Part shown: one piece after another, positions 8,431 to 16,851 of the stretch
Layout: every line of letters begins with the position of its first letter
Numbering within the stretch: the first letter of the stretch is position 1
NCBI GenBank assembly: GCA_947258385.1
Contig: CAMYII010000089.1
Coordinates: 1-40,622 of the forward strand
Length of the DNA stretch: 40,622 nt
From: Acidiferrobacterales bacterium
GTDB taxonomy: Bacteria; Pseudomonadota; Gammaproteobacteria; Acidiferrobacterales; SZUA-150
Reading direction: 5' to 3'
The notes under the pieces: model-generated
The model's database searches: none
What the model was told of the DNA's origin: nothing
The model's input: the letters and a program-made list of their open reading frames with translations, nothing else
Program-made: the position numbers and the translations under genes

Positions 8431-9915
8431 ATGAATCGTGAATACTTCAGCCGCCTGGCTGCCCAGAACTACAACCGCATCCCGGTAATGCGCGAGGTGC
8501 TGGCGGACCTCGATACGCCGTTAAGCACTTATCTCAAACTGGCCGATGGGCCCTATTCCTATCTGTTTGAATCCGTACAGGGCGGCGAGAAATGGGGCCG
8601 CTACTCGATGATCGGGCTGCCCAGTCGCACGATCGCGCGCATCAGCGGCCATCAGGTGACCGTTCAGCAGGATGGAGATATTGTCGAACAACAAAGCGTC
8701 GATGATCCGCTGGCCTGGGTGCAGGCCTTCCAGGAACGCTACCGGGTCCCAGAGCTGGGGCATTTGCCGCGCTTCACCGGCGGATTGGTGGGCTATTTCG
8801 GCTATGACACCGTGCGTTATATCGAGCCGCGCCTGGGGGAGTGCCCCAATCCTGACCCCATTGGTGTCCCCGACATCCTGTTGATGGTGTCAGACGAAGT
8901 CGTTGTATTCGATAACCTCAGCGGCAAGCTCTATGTGATCGTGCATGTCGATCCATCCGTGCAAGAGGCCTATGACGAGGCGCAGAAAAGGCTAGACCAA
9001 TTGGTTGCGATGCTGCGCCGGGCGACACCGCTGCATGCCAACGCGGCCTCGGTCAACGTCGGCGAAGAGGATTTCGTATCCGGCTTTTCCCAGCAAGGCT
9101 TCGAGGACGCGGTCGGGCGCGCCAGGGAGTACATCGTCGAGGGGGACGTCATGCAGGTGGTGCTGTCCCAGCGCCTGTCGATCCCGTTCAACGCGCGCCC
9201 GCTTGATCTGTATCGCGCCCTGCGCAGCCTCAACCCGTCACCGTATATGTATTATATGGATCTCGGCGGGTTTCACGTCGTCGGCTCGTCTCCGGAGATT
9301 CTGGTGCGGCTTGAGGACGATGTCGTGACCGTGCGCCCGATCGCCGGGACGCGGCCGCGCGGTGCGACCGAGGAACACGATCAGACCCTGGAACGGGAGC
9401 TGCTGGCCGACCCCAAGGAGCGGGCCGAGCACCTGATGCTGATCGACCTGGGACGCAATGACACTGGACGCATCGCCCGCATCGGTTCCGTCGAGGTCAC
9501 CGAGATGATGGTTATTGAACGGTATTCGCACGTGATGCATATCGTGTCCAATGTGGTCGGGCGGCTCAAGGAAGGGATGACCGCGATTGATGTGTTGCGC
9601 GCCACCTTTCCGGCGGGCACGGTCAGCGGCGCCCCCAAGATCCGCGCCATGGAAATCATCGACGAGTTCGAACCGGTCAAGCGCGGTGTGTATTCCGGGG
9701 CCGTCGGATACATCGCCTGGAACGGCAACATGGATACGGCGATCGCCATTCGCACGGCGGTCATCAAAGACGGGGTGCTGCATATCCAGGCGGGGGCCGG
9801 TATTGTGTACGACTCCGTCCCGCGAAAGGAATGGGAAGAGACCATGAACAAGGGGCGCGCGGTATTCCGTGCTGTCACTATGGCCGAAGCCGGCCTCGAC
9901 GGGGCACACAGATGA
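8431..9915 (+). CDS. trpE: anthranilate synthase component I
   Basis: A 494-residue chorismate-binding enzyme which, with TrpG, makes anthranilate from chorismate and glutamine, the first step of Trp synthesis. The N-terminal region has [16 protein letters not shown], where Trp feedback inhibition is sensed in the family. The C-terminal catalytic half shows [44 protein letters not shown] and [10 protein letters not shown]. Length is typical. Its ribosome-binding site AGGTGA is next to the leader pairing described above. trpG follows after 448 bp of repeat-filled spacer. Confidence 0.97.
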   Translation: MNREYFSRLAAQNYNRIPVMREVLADLDTPLSTYLKLADGPYSYLFESVQGGEKWGRYSMIGLPSRTIARISGHQVTVQQDGDIVEQQSVDDPLAWVQAFQERYRVPELGHLPRFTGGLVGYFGYDTVRYIEPRLGECPNPDPIGVPDILLMVSDEVVVFDNLSGKLYVIVHVDPSVQEAYDEAQKRLDQLVAMLRRATPLHANAASVNVGEEDFVSGFSQQGFEDAVGRAREYIVEGDVMQVVLSQRLSIPFNARPLDLYRALRSLNPSPYMYYMDLGGFHVVGSSPEILVRLEDDVVTVRPIAGTRPRGATEEHDQTLERELLADPKERAEHLMLIDLGRNDTGRIARIGSVEVTEMMVIERYSHVMHIVSNVVGRLKEGMTAIDVLRATFPAGTVSGAPKIRAMEIIDEFEPVKRGVYSGAVGYIAWNGNMDTAIAIRTAVIKDGVLHIQAGAGIVYDSVPRKEWEETMNKGRAVFRAVTMAEAGLDGAHR

Positions 9916-9929
9916 GATTGTAATAGCCT

Positions 9930-10006
9930 TTAGTGCAAAGACGTAAAGGCACAAAGGAATATACAACGGATGAAAACGGGTTGTCTCAACGCGCCTTTGC
10001 GTTACA
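9930..10006. repeat. inverted-repeat element after trpE
   Basis: The left arm around 9930-9957 (core TGCAAAGACGTAAAGGC) and right arm 9987-10006 (core GCGCCTTTGCGTT) are imperfect reverse complements and resemble the arms of the element between rpe and gph. The match is weaker than in that copy. It is non-coding. Confidence 0.55.
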
Positions 10007-10040
10007 TATGAATACTCGGCATAAAACTCGGATATGAATG

Positions 10041-10346
10041 GTAAACGCAATGACGCCGGAGGCGTAAAGAAGAACTGCTGGCAGCCACTGCTGTCTCACT
10101 GAATTAGTGTGTTTTCGCCTAGGATAGCTTAGTCAATAGAAGCAGAGACGCATGAGGGTCAATGCCGACATGAAATCGGGTAAATGTAGGTTGGGTCAAG
10201 AAGCGAGCGCGACGGACCCAACAAACCCGGCTTCCAGTCCGTCGCGCTACGCTAACCCAACCTACGAGGGAAAGGTAAATGGGACAGCAGTGGCTGGCAG
10301 TCCATATTAACTTTGCGCCTTTGCGTCTCTGCGTTCATTGCGTCAC
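10041..10346. repeat. large inverted-repeat element in the trpE-trpG spacer
   Basis: The outer arms carry the same AACGCA...GCGTTCATTGCG theme as the two smaller elements. Inside them are perfect 14-bp inverted arms, CAGCCACTGCTGTC (10082-10095) and its complement (10283-10296). A second palindromic element (10186-10265) sits in the middle. The nesting suggests one element inserted into another. No open frame inside looks like a transposase, so any mobility would need to be supplied in trans. Confidence 0.6.
10186..10265. repeat. palindromic GTAGGTTGGGT element
   Basis: An 80-bp palindrome. The ends are GTAGGTTGGGT (10186-10196) and ACCCAACCTAC (10255-10265), a perfect 11-bp pair. Inside is a perfect 12-bp pair, AGCGCGACGGAC (10206-10217) with 10237-10248. 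Short GTAGGTTGGGT palindromes like this are scattered in intergenic regions of many proteobacteria. It could form a stable hairpin in the trpE-trpG transcript. Confidence 0.7.
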
Positions 10347-10363
10347 TTGCAGAGCCTAAAACG

Positions 10364-10954
10364 ATGTTGTTAATGATCGACAATTACGACTCCTTCACCT
10401 ATAACCTGGTGCAGTATTTCGGCGAGCTGGGCGCGGACGTCCGCGTCTTTCGCAACGACCAGATTACGATCGCCGACGCCGAAACCATGGGCCCGGATCA
10501 TATCGTGATCTCGCCGGGGCCATGCACCCCCAGTGAGGCGGGTGTGTCGGTGGATCTGATACGGTATTTTGCCGGCAGTGTGCCCATCCTGGGCGTGTGT
10601 CTCGGCCACCAGAGTATCGGTCAGGCCTTTGGCGGGCGTATCGGCCATGCCCGCGAGATCATGCACGGCAAGACCTCCATGATCCACCACAAGGATATCG
10701 GCGTGTTCAAGGGGTTGGCAAATCCCTTCGAGGCCACGCGCTACCACTCGCTGGTTATCGACAAAGACAGCCTGCCCGATTGCCTGGAGATGACCGCGTG
10801 GACGGAGACAGAAGACGGTCAACTCGATGAAATCATGAGTGTACGTCACAAGGAGCATGCGGTGGAGGGAGTGCAGTTTCATCCCGAGTCCATTCTGACG
10901 CAGCATGGCCATGACATGTTAAGTAATTTTTTGAAGATGAAAAGTAGCAAGTAG
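10364..10954 (+). CDS. trpG: anthranilate synthase component II, glutamine amidotransferase
   Basis: A 196-residue class I amidotransferase that releases ammonia from glutamine for TrpE. It shows [12 protein letters not shown] at the N-terminus, the oxyanion stretch [11 protein letters not shown], the nucleophile Cys in [10 protein letters not shown] and the His/Glu pair in FHPES. ATG 10364 is chosen because it begins the conserved strand; the frame extends 17 codons upstream into the repeat, which is not protein-like. The ribosome-binding site is weak. In some bacteria this subunit also serves PabB; no pabB is visible here. Confidence 0.95.
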   Translation: MLLMIDNYDSFTYNLVQYFGELGADVRVFRNDQITIADAETMGPDHIVISPGPCTPSEAGVSVDLIRYFAGSVPILGVCLGHQSIGQAFGGRIGHAREIMHGKTSMIHHKDIGVFKGLANPFEATRYHSLVIDKDSLPDCLEMTAWTETEDGQLDEIMSVRHKEHAVEGVQFHPESILTQHGHDMLSNFLKMKSSK

Positions 10955-11006
10955 CAAGAAAAATGTATAAGAATTGTATTGGCATTGTTCCGAGGTTTAG
11001 ATCGTC

Positions 11007-11055
11007 TTGTAACTTGTAACTTGTAACTTGTAACTTGTAACTTGTAACTTGTAAC
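11007..11055 (+). repeat. TTGTAAC tandem heptamer array, 7 copies
   Basis: Seven exact head-to-tail copies of TTGTAAC fill 49 bp of the trpG-trpD spacer and end 2 bases before the trpD ribosome-binding site GGAG. An identical seven-copy array lies at 12958-13006. It is non-coding; in the opposite strand it creates a false periodic peptide (VTSYKLQ). Confidence 0.97.
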
Positions 11056-11066
11056 TGGAGTTAATT

Positions 11067-12089
11067 ATGGATATGCAATCCGCCATCCGCGCCGTGACCG
11101 AACGGCATGACCTGGCCGGCGAGCAGATGCGGTCGGTGATGCGTCTGATCATGACCGGCCAGGCCACGCCGGCGCAGATCGGCGGCTTCCTGATCGGCCT
11201 GCGCATGAAGGGCGAGACCGTGGATGAGATCGCCGCCGCCGCCGAGGTCATGCGAGAGCTCGCGGCCCGGGTCGGTGTGGGCGGACCGCACCTGGTGGAT
11301 ACCTGCGGCACCGGCGGCGATGGCGTCAGTACCTTTAATATCTCCACGGCCAGCGCGTTCGTGGTGGCGGCGGCCGGCGGCAAGGTCGCCAAGCATGGCA
11401 ATCGCTCGGTCTCGAGCAAGTCAGGCAGCGCCGACGTGCTTGAGGCCGCGGGCGTCAAACTGGAACTGACGCCGGGGCAGGTGGCCCAGTGCATCAATGA
11501 GATCGGTGTCGGTTTCATGTTTGCCCCCATGCACCACAGCGCCATGAAGCACGCCATCGGTCCGCGCCGCGAGATGGGCGTGCGCACCATCTTTAACCTG
11601 CTGGGTCCATTGACCAATCCGGCGGGGGCGCCCAATCAGGTGCTGGGCGTGTTCAGCCGTGACTGGGTGGAGCCCCTGGCGCGGGTGCTGGCGCGCTTGG
11701 GCAGCGAGCATGTACTGGTTGTGCATGCCGAGGACGGCATGGATGAGATCAGCGTTGGCGCGCCAACGCACGTGGCCGAGCTCAAGGGTGGCAAGATCAG
11801 CCTGTTGACAGTTACCCCGGAGCAGCTTGGCGTCGCGCGCGGTAAGGTGTCCGAGCTGGCGGTGGACAGTGCCGCGCAGAGCCTGTCGATGATGGAGTCG
11901 GTCTTCGACAACACCGCCGGCCCGGCGCGCGATATCGTCGCGCTCAACGCCGGGGCCGCGATTTACGCCGCGGGGCTGAGCGACACACTGGAAAGCGGCG
12001 TGGAGCGTGCCCTCGAGGTTATCGCCGACGGCCTGGCACGGGAGAAACTGCAGGCCCTGATCGGCCTGAGCAAGCAACTGGCCGGTTAG
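11067..12089 (+). CDS. trpD: anthranilate phosphoribosyltransferase
   Basis: A 340-residue class III phosphoribosyltransferase that joins anthranilate and PRPP. The PRPP loop [17 protein letters not shown] is intact, [15 protein letters not shown] follows, and the metal and substrate stretches [12 protein letters not shown] and GPLTNPA are present. Length is normal. GGAG sits 6 bases before the ATG, directly after the heptamer array. trpC follows after 11 bases. Confidence 0.97.
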   Translation: MDMQSAIRAVTERHDLAGEQMRSVMRLIMTGQATPAQIGGFLIGLRMKGETVDEIAAAAEVMRELAARVGVGGPHLVDTCGTGGDGVSTFNISTASAFVVAAAGGKVAKHGNRSVSSKSGSADVLEAAGVKLELTPGQVAQCINEIGVGFMFAPMHHSAMKHAIGPRREMGVRTIFNLLGPLTNPAGAPNQVLGVFSRDWVEPLARVLARLGSEHVLVVHAEDGMDEISVGAPTHVAELKGGKISLLTVTPEQLGVARGKVSELAVDSAAQSLSMMESVFDNTAGPARDIVALNAGAAIYAAGLSDTLESGVERALEVIADGLAREKLQALIGLSKQLAG

Positions 12090-12100
12090 GTCGCGCCCGG

Positions 12101-12901
12101 ATGAGCGGCAACAGCGATTTTCTGCAAAGGATCCTGGCGCGCAAGTGCGAGGAGATCATGGAGCGCGCCCAGCGTCTGCCGCTCAAGACCTTGAGCGAAC
12201 GGGTACAGGCCGCGTCCGAACCGCGCGGTTTTGCCGCCGCGCTGCAGCGCGAAATCGAGGCGGGACGGCCCGCGGTCATCGCCGAGATCAAGAAGGCGTC
12301 CCCCAGCAAGGGCCTGTTGCGTGGGAATTTTCATCCGGCGCAGATCGCCCGCAGCTACGCCGAGCACGGCGCGACCTGCCTGTCGGTGTTGACCGATGCC
12401 GAGTTCTTCCAGGGGTCTGATGATTTCCTGGTACAGGCGCGCGCCGCCTGTGCGCTGCCGGTGCTGCGCAAGGATTTTTTCCTTGATCCCTATCAGGTCT
12501 ACGAGGCGCGGGTCTTGGGTGCCGACTGTATCCTGCTGATTGTCGCCGCGCTCGGTGACGCGCAGTTACTGGAGCTGAATGCCTTAGCGCGTGAGCTGCA
12601 TCTGGATGTGCTGGTGGAGGTGCACGATGGCACCGAGCTGGAACGCGCATTGACCTTGAACACTCCGCTCATCGGTATCAACAATCGCAATCTTCGTACT
12701 TTCAAGACGCGCTTGCAGACCACGGTGGAACTGCTCGGGCAGGTCCCGCACGACCGTTTGGTCGTGACCGAAAGTGGCATTCATACACCCGCGGACGTGG
12801 CCATGCTGCGCCAGCACGGGGTGCATGCCTTCCTGATCGGCGAGGCCTTCATGAAAGCGGACGACCCGGGTGTGAAGTTGGAACGCTTGTTTGGCGGCTA
12901 G
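12101..12901 (+). CDS. trpC: indole-3-glycerol phosphate synthase
   Basis: A 266-residue TIM barrel converting CdRP to indole-3-glycerol phosphate. Signatures are [11 protein letters not shown] (catalytic Lys), [24 protein letters not shown] and VTESGIHT. It is a stand-alone TrpC without fused TrpF. trpF, trpB and trpA are not in the window, so the trp genes are split as in pseudomonads. The stop is followed by the second heptamer array. Confidence 0.97.
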   Translation: MSGNSDFLQRILARKCEEIMERAQRLPLKTLSERVQAASEPRGFAAALQREIEAGRPAVIAEIKKASPSKGLLRGNFHPAQIARSYAEHGATCLSVLTDAEFFQGSDDFLVQARAACALPVLRKDFFLDPYQVYEARVLGADCILLIVAALGDAQLLELNALARELHLDVLVEVHDGTELERALTLNTPLIGINNRNLRTFKTRLQTTVELLGQVPHDRLVVTESGIHTPADVAMLRQHGVHAFLIGEAFMKADDPGVKLERLFGG

Positions 12902-12957
12902 AGCCAAGTGGGATCGAGCCAGAAAGAGGGAACACTATATGCTTGCCGGCGTCCCTC

Positions 12958-13011
12958 TTGTAACTTGTAACTTGTAACTTGTAACTTGTAACTTGTAACT
13001 TGTAACTTGTA
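12958..13011 (+). repeat. second TTGTAAC tandem heptamer array, 7 copies plus a partial
   Basis: Seven exact copies of TTGTAAC (12958-13006) and a partial TTGTA fill the trpC-OsmC spacer, ending 9 bases before the next start codon. The first array (11007-11055) has the same unit, orientation and copy number. Confidence 0.97.
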
Positions 13012-13020
13012 TTTGAATTT

Positions 13021-13437
13021 ATGAAAGCAAAAATCGAATGGACAGGGGAGGCGAGCTTCCTCGGTGTGGCCGACAGCGGCCATCGCATAACCATGGATGG
13101 GCCGCCGGAGCACGGTGGGCGTAACCAGGGCCCACGGCCGATGGAGCTGGTGCTCCTGGGTATGGGGGGCTGCACGTCCTTTGACGTGGTGCATATCCTG
13201 CGCAAGTCCAGGCAGGCGGTCAGCGGCTGTGTGGCCGAGATCGAGGCCCAACGGGCCGACACCGATCCCAAGGTCTTCACCCGCATTCATATCCATTTTC
13301 TCGTCAGCGGCAAAGACCTCGATGCCACCAAGGTCAAACGCGCCATCGGTCTGTCCGCGGAAAAATATTGTTCCGCTTCCATTATGCTGGGCAAGACCGC
13401 CGCGATTACCCACGATTTCGAGATTGTCGAGTCGTAG
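13021..13437 (+). CDS. OsmC-family protein
   Basis: A 138-residue OsmC/Ohr-fold protein. Both conserved cysteines are present, in GMGGCTSFDVV and AEKYCSAS, so peroxidase activity on organic hydroperoxides is possible. The overall pattern is closer to the YhfA branch than to Ohr. It is cytoplasmic with no signal peptide. The ATG lies straight after the heptamer array with no strong ribosome-binding site, which is odd. The DUF885 gene follows after 3 bases, so the two are likely co-transcribed. Confidence 0.9.
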   Translation: MKAKIEWTGEASFLGVADSGHRITMDGPPEHGGRNQGPRPMELVLLGMGGCTSFDVVHILRKSRQAVSGCVAEIEAQRADTDPKVFTRIHIHFLVSGKDLDATKVKRAIGLSAEKYCSASIMLGKTAAITHDFEIVES

Positions 13438-13440
13438 CTG

Positions 13441-15126
13441 ATGCTGTTTGAAAGTGACGCCGCCCGCTTCAGGGAGATTGTCGCGGGCTATTACAGTGCC
13501 TGGTTGCGCTACCATCCCGAGGCCGCGGTTGATGCCGGGGTCGAGGGCTACGACCATCTGCTCACGCCCTATAGTGAAGAACCCATGGGGGCCCTGGCAT
13601 GCCTTAATGATGAGCTCAGGACCAGCCTGGAGGAGATCGATTACGACAAGCTCGATGAGGACGGCGCCCTCGACTATCAGCTGCTGTACGGCGCGGCCAT
13701 GCTGGAGAACCAGCGCCTGCTGGATGTGGAGCCGCGACGGCCCGACCCCGAGCGCCTGTTGCCGGTCAACGCTATCTATCAACTGACGGTTCGGCCGGTG
13801 GCGGATTTTTCCGCCGCGCTCCTGGCGCGCTTGCGTGCCGTTCCCGACCACCTAGACGGGGCGCGTTGGTTTTTGCACGATCGCGCTGCGAATATTCCGC
13901 TGCCGTGGCTGCAGGCGGCGGTCACGAGCGCGCGCCAGGGTCAGGTGTTCCTCGGGGGGCTTCCCGCACACCCCAAGGTTACGGAGGCCGGCGCCACCGG
14001 GCCTGAGTTCGCGCAGGCGCTGCAGCAGGCCGGCGAGGCCCTTGCCGCATACGGAGAATTCCTGCAACGCGAGCTCGGCGCCGGCGCCGGGGGTGATATC
14101 GCTTGTGGCCGGTCTTATTTCGATCACCTGCTACGCTACCGCCATTTTCTCGATATTGATGCCGACGCGCTGCATCGCCTGGGAGCAACGTTGGTGGAGC
14201 AGTGCCGTGCCGAGCTCAAAACCGCCTGTCGGGTCTTGACCGGCAATGAGGATATCGCCGGGGCCCTGCGGCAAATTCGGGCACATCGGCCACCACCGCG
14301 CGAGCTATTGGCGGTCTACCGCCGGCAGATGCAGGCGGCGCGGGAATTCCTCGCCGCCCGCCGGCTGGTGAGCCTGCCGGCGCCGGCGCGCCTCGAAGTC
14401 GTCGAGACACCGGGTTTCCTGCGCCACCGTATCCCGTTCGCGGCGTATCACGAGCCAGCGCCGCGGGATCCCGACCAGCGCGGTTATTATTTCGTGACAC
14501 CGCTGCAGACGGACGAGGAACGGGCGCAACACCCGGTGGACGGCATCGCCCACACCTGTGTGCACGAGGCCTGGCCCGGGCATCACCTGCAGTTCGTGAC
14601 CGCCCATCTCACGCCGGCGGCGCGCTCGTTGCCCCGCCTGCTCAATCCCTCATCGACCCTGTACGAGGGCTGGGCGCTGTATTGCGAACAATTAATGCAT
14701 GAACAGGGATTCCTGCACGGCCCCGAGCACGATTTCCTGTTATCACGCGACCGGTTGTGGCGCGCGCTCAGAATCGTGATCGATGTGGAGCTCCACACCC
14801 GCGGCCTGACGCTGGAGGCGGGGGCGCAGCGCCTGGTCTCTGAACTGGGATTCGCGCAAAACCAGGCCCGCGGTGAGTTGCTCTGGTACAGCCAATCTCC
14901 GGCCGTGCCCATGGGTTATGCCACGGGCTGGACCTTGATCAACGCCCTGCGGGAAGGCGAGCAGGCGCGCGAGGCGCAATCCTTCGATTTGAACGCCTTT
15001 CACGACCGCCTGTTGTCCGCCGGGTCTATCGCCCTGCCGCTGGTGATCGAGCGCTGTTTCGGCAAGCAGGTGTGGGAGCAAACCGGCAACCGTGTGTTCG
15101 GCGAGGCGCGCCATGCAACGACCTGA
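13441..15126 (+). CDS. DUF885 family protein, putative metallopeptidase
   Basis: A 561-residue DUF885 protein. The family motif HEAWPGHH is present, with two His and a Glu arranged as in zinc peptidases, and GWALYCEQLM follows about 45 residues later with a likely third ligand Glu. DUF885 proteins are mostly helical and presumed metallopeptidases; substrates are unknown. No signal peptide is seen, so it is probably cytoplasmic here, whereas many relatives are exported. It overlaps the following VOC gene by 14 bases. Confidence 0.88.
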   Translation: MLFESDAARFREIVAGYYSAWLRYHPEAAVDAGVEGYDHLLTPYSEEPMGALACLNDELRTSLEEIDYDKLDEDGALDYQLLYGAAMLENQRLLDVEPRRPDPERLLPVNAIYQLTVRPVADFSAALLARLRAVPDHLDGARWFLHDRAANIPLPWLQAAVTSARQGQVFLGGLPAHPKVTEAGATGPEFAQALQQAGEALAAYGEFLQRELGAGAGGDIACGRSYFDHLLRYRHFLDIDADALHRLGATLVEQCRAELKTACRVLTGNEDIAGALRQIRAHRPPPRELLAVYRRQMQAAREFLAARRLVSLPAPARLEVVETPGFLRHRIPFAAYHEPAPRDPDQRGYYFVTPLQTDEERAQHPVDGIAHTCVHEAWPGHHLQFVTAHLTPAARSLPRLLNPSSTLYEGWALYCEQLMHEQGFLHGPEHDFLLSRDRLWRALRIVIDVELHTRGLTLEAGAQRLVSELGFAQNQARGELLWYSQSPAVPMGYATGWTLINALREGEQAREAQSFDLNAFHDRLLSAGSIALPLVIERCFGKQVWEQTGNRVFGEARHATT

Positions 15127-15514
15127 ATCGACCGCTAGCCTGCGCCATGTGGCCTTGACCGTCCAGGATCTCGAGGCCTGCGAGGCATTCTATACCCGGA
15201 TCCTGGGCATGGCGGTCGAGTGGCGTCCCGACGGCGATAATGTGTATCTCAGCGGCGGTCAGGACAATCTGGCCCTGCACCGGGCGCCCGCGGGATTCAA
15301 CCCGGAGCCATCGCAGCGCCTCGATCATATCGGCTTTATCCTCGATGACATAGCCGCCGTGGATCGGTGGTATGCGTTCACGCAGTCGCAGGGGGTAAGC
15401 ATTGTCAAGCCGCCGCGCACCCACCGTGACGGCGCCCGCAGTTTTTATTGCCGGGACCCCGACGGCAACACCGTGCAGATGATTTATCATCCCCCGCTGG
15501 CAAAACACGAATAA
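15113..15514 (+). CDS. VOC (glyoxalase/dioxygenase) superfamily protein
   Basis: A 133-residue protein with two beta-alpha-beta-beta-beta halves. LRHVALTVQDLE gives the first metal-ligand His, LDHIGFIL starts the second half, and the closing strand is DPDGNTVQMIY, where the usual ligand Glu is Gln. Relatives include virulence-protein-like glyoxalases. The substrate is unknown. ATG 15113 overlaps the DUF885 stop, indicating translational coupling; a frame start at 15092 is not supported by homology. Confidence 0.85.
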   Translation: MQRPESTASLRHVALTVQDLEACEAFYTRILGMAVEWRPDGDNVYLSGGQDNLALHRAPAGFNPEPSQRLDHIGFILDDIAAVDRWYAFTQSQGVSIVKPPRTHRDGARSFYCRDPDGNTVQMIYHPPLAKHE

Positions 15515-15551
15515 TTGCTTGTTCTCAGTTTGGCGATCGTACCTCGACGCC

Positions 15552-15584
15552 AAAAAAAGAAAGCGACGCTTTGAGCGCCGCTTT
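15552..15584 (-). terminator. intrinsic terminator of the outer-membrane barrel gene
   Basis: Read on the minus strand, AAAGCGGCG pairs with CGTCGCTTT around a short loop and is followed by C and seven T. It lies about 30 bases after the stop of the minus-strand gene at 15613. Confidence 0.85.
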
Positions 15585-15612
15585 GCTGTTGCCGGCATTG
15601 CCCGGCAGAGAC

Positions 15613-16146
15613 TCACAGGTGGTACAGGAGATTGACCTGCAGTGAATTGATGTTGTCGCGGATTACGTACTCGCCGCGCAGTCCCCACTGGCGGTTGAGC
15701 TTGAAGCCCGCGCCGACGCCGAACATCAGCCCGTCGTCATCACCAAAATCCATACCGATGCGGCCGAGCACGCTAAAGTCCTTATTAATCGGTGCATCGA
15801 ATACGGCGGTGGCCCATAGACCTGACGCACTATCGCTTGACTTGATAGTGCCAAGAATTGGGACCGTGACCTCGACATCAAAATCACCGCTATCCATGTA
15901 ACCGATCTCAACGGCGAGATTGGTCGGGCCCGCCTTGACGCCGGTGTCGTAACCGACAAAAATCTGGAAGCCGGTAGCGTCATCCACGCTACCACCGGGT
16001 ACGTCGGTGAAAGCATCATCGGCGTCGTTCATGCCCACGCCGGCGCCGAAGTAAAAGTTTTCCTCCTTCAGGCCGGAATTGGCGGCATACGCCGTCTGGG
16101 CCGCAAACAGCCCCGTCGTTAACAGAACAAATATTAGTTTTTTCAT
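15613..16146 (-). CDS. small outer-membrane beta-barrel protein
   Basis: A 177-residue protein with a clear signal peptide (MKK, hydrophobic core, AYA-AN cleavage). The mature part has about eight amphipathic strands (FYFGAGVGM, GFQIFVGYDTG, NLAVEIGYM, GLWATAVFDAP, LMFGVGAGFKL, GLRGEYVI) as in OmpA-like/OmpW-size porin-family barrels. No peptidoglycan-binding domain follows. It is convergent with the VOC gene and carries its own terminator. GGGAG and AAGGAG both lie just upstream of the ATG. Function is unknown. Confidence 0.85.
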   Translation of the reverse strand: MKKLIFVLLTTGLFAAQTAYAANSGLKEENFYFGAGVGMNDADDAFTDVPGGSVDDATGFQIFVGYDTGVKAGPTNLAVEIGYMDSGDFDVEVTVPILGTIKSSDSASGLWATAVFDAPINKDFSVLGRIGMDFGDDDGLMFGVGAGFKLNRQWGLRGEYVIRDNINSLQVNLLYHL

Positions 16147-16851
16147 ACTCCCTTAAGCTCCTTAACGTTGGTTTTGTGAATTGAGTCCGTAACGATGCGC
16201 TTGCCCCGGCGAGCCGTCACAGCGGCGTTGTGCGGGAGCAGGCGTGTCCATAGCTGATCATGGCGCGCGGCCAAACGATTAATTAGATCACAGCTCAGGT
16301 CCGACGCCCATATCCTAACACTACCATTTGTCGCTTATGTTTGATGTTTCGTAAGATAAAATACGTCTGCTGCATAAGCGCCGTCACCGTTGTTCGCTCG
16401 GTCATCATGGTCGTGGGGTTGGTCCCCCATCCGGATTTAGGATCTGTTGTTACTCACCCCCTCCACCCCCTCCGCTCTGGGTCTTTGTATTATCGTGTCC
16501 GAATTAAAAATAGCCACTTCTATAAAAGTTGCTGCAAATGGACTTGTCAAGGCAATGCCGGGCGGTAAATGGCCCATTGATTAAATAAGGAATTCATAAT
16601 ATTTCTGTACTTATGGCACGGAATAGTGTACCGCGCTGAGCAGTTGGTGAACCTGCATGCCCCCCGATGACCGTTATATATATGGAATGATTATAAGTAA
16701 GAATGACAGAGCTCCGAGGTGAGATACTTTCTGATATCTCATCGCCGGTTATTTAATATCACGGGGAACAACCTGCCATACACTACCGCGATCTTCTTCG
16801 CGTCGCGTTTCTCGCCGCCGTATAACTACCGAAGCTTGTTGCCTTCAACCA
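16147..16851. other. gene-free, AT-richer stretch at the island edge
   Basis: About 700 bp without a supportable gene. The GC content falls relative to both sides, and there are short AT runs (for example near 16580-16700). Small frames such as 16341-16568 lack a ribosome-binding site and a protein-like composition. The promoter of the outer-membrane protein lies at the left end. The stretch separates the housekeeping part from the metal island and could mark an old recombination boundary; no attachment-site repeat was found by eye. Confidence 0.5.

Noticed and set aside
11007-13011. Heptamer arrays as a CRISPR
   Set aside because: Units are 7 bp with no spacers and no cas genes nearby.
12898-13851. 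317-codon minus-strand frame with repeated VTSYKLQ peptide
   Set aside because: The peptide repeat is just the TTGTAAC array read in reverse; the rest is antisense to the OsmC and DUF885 genes.
16341-16568. 75-codon frame in the gene-free stretch
   Set aside because: No ribosome-binding site, low-complexity content and no recognisable domain.
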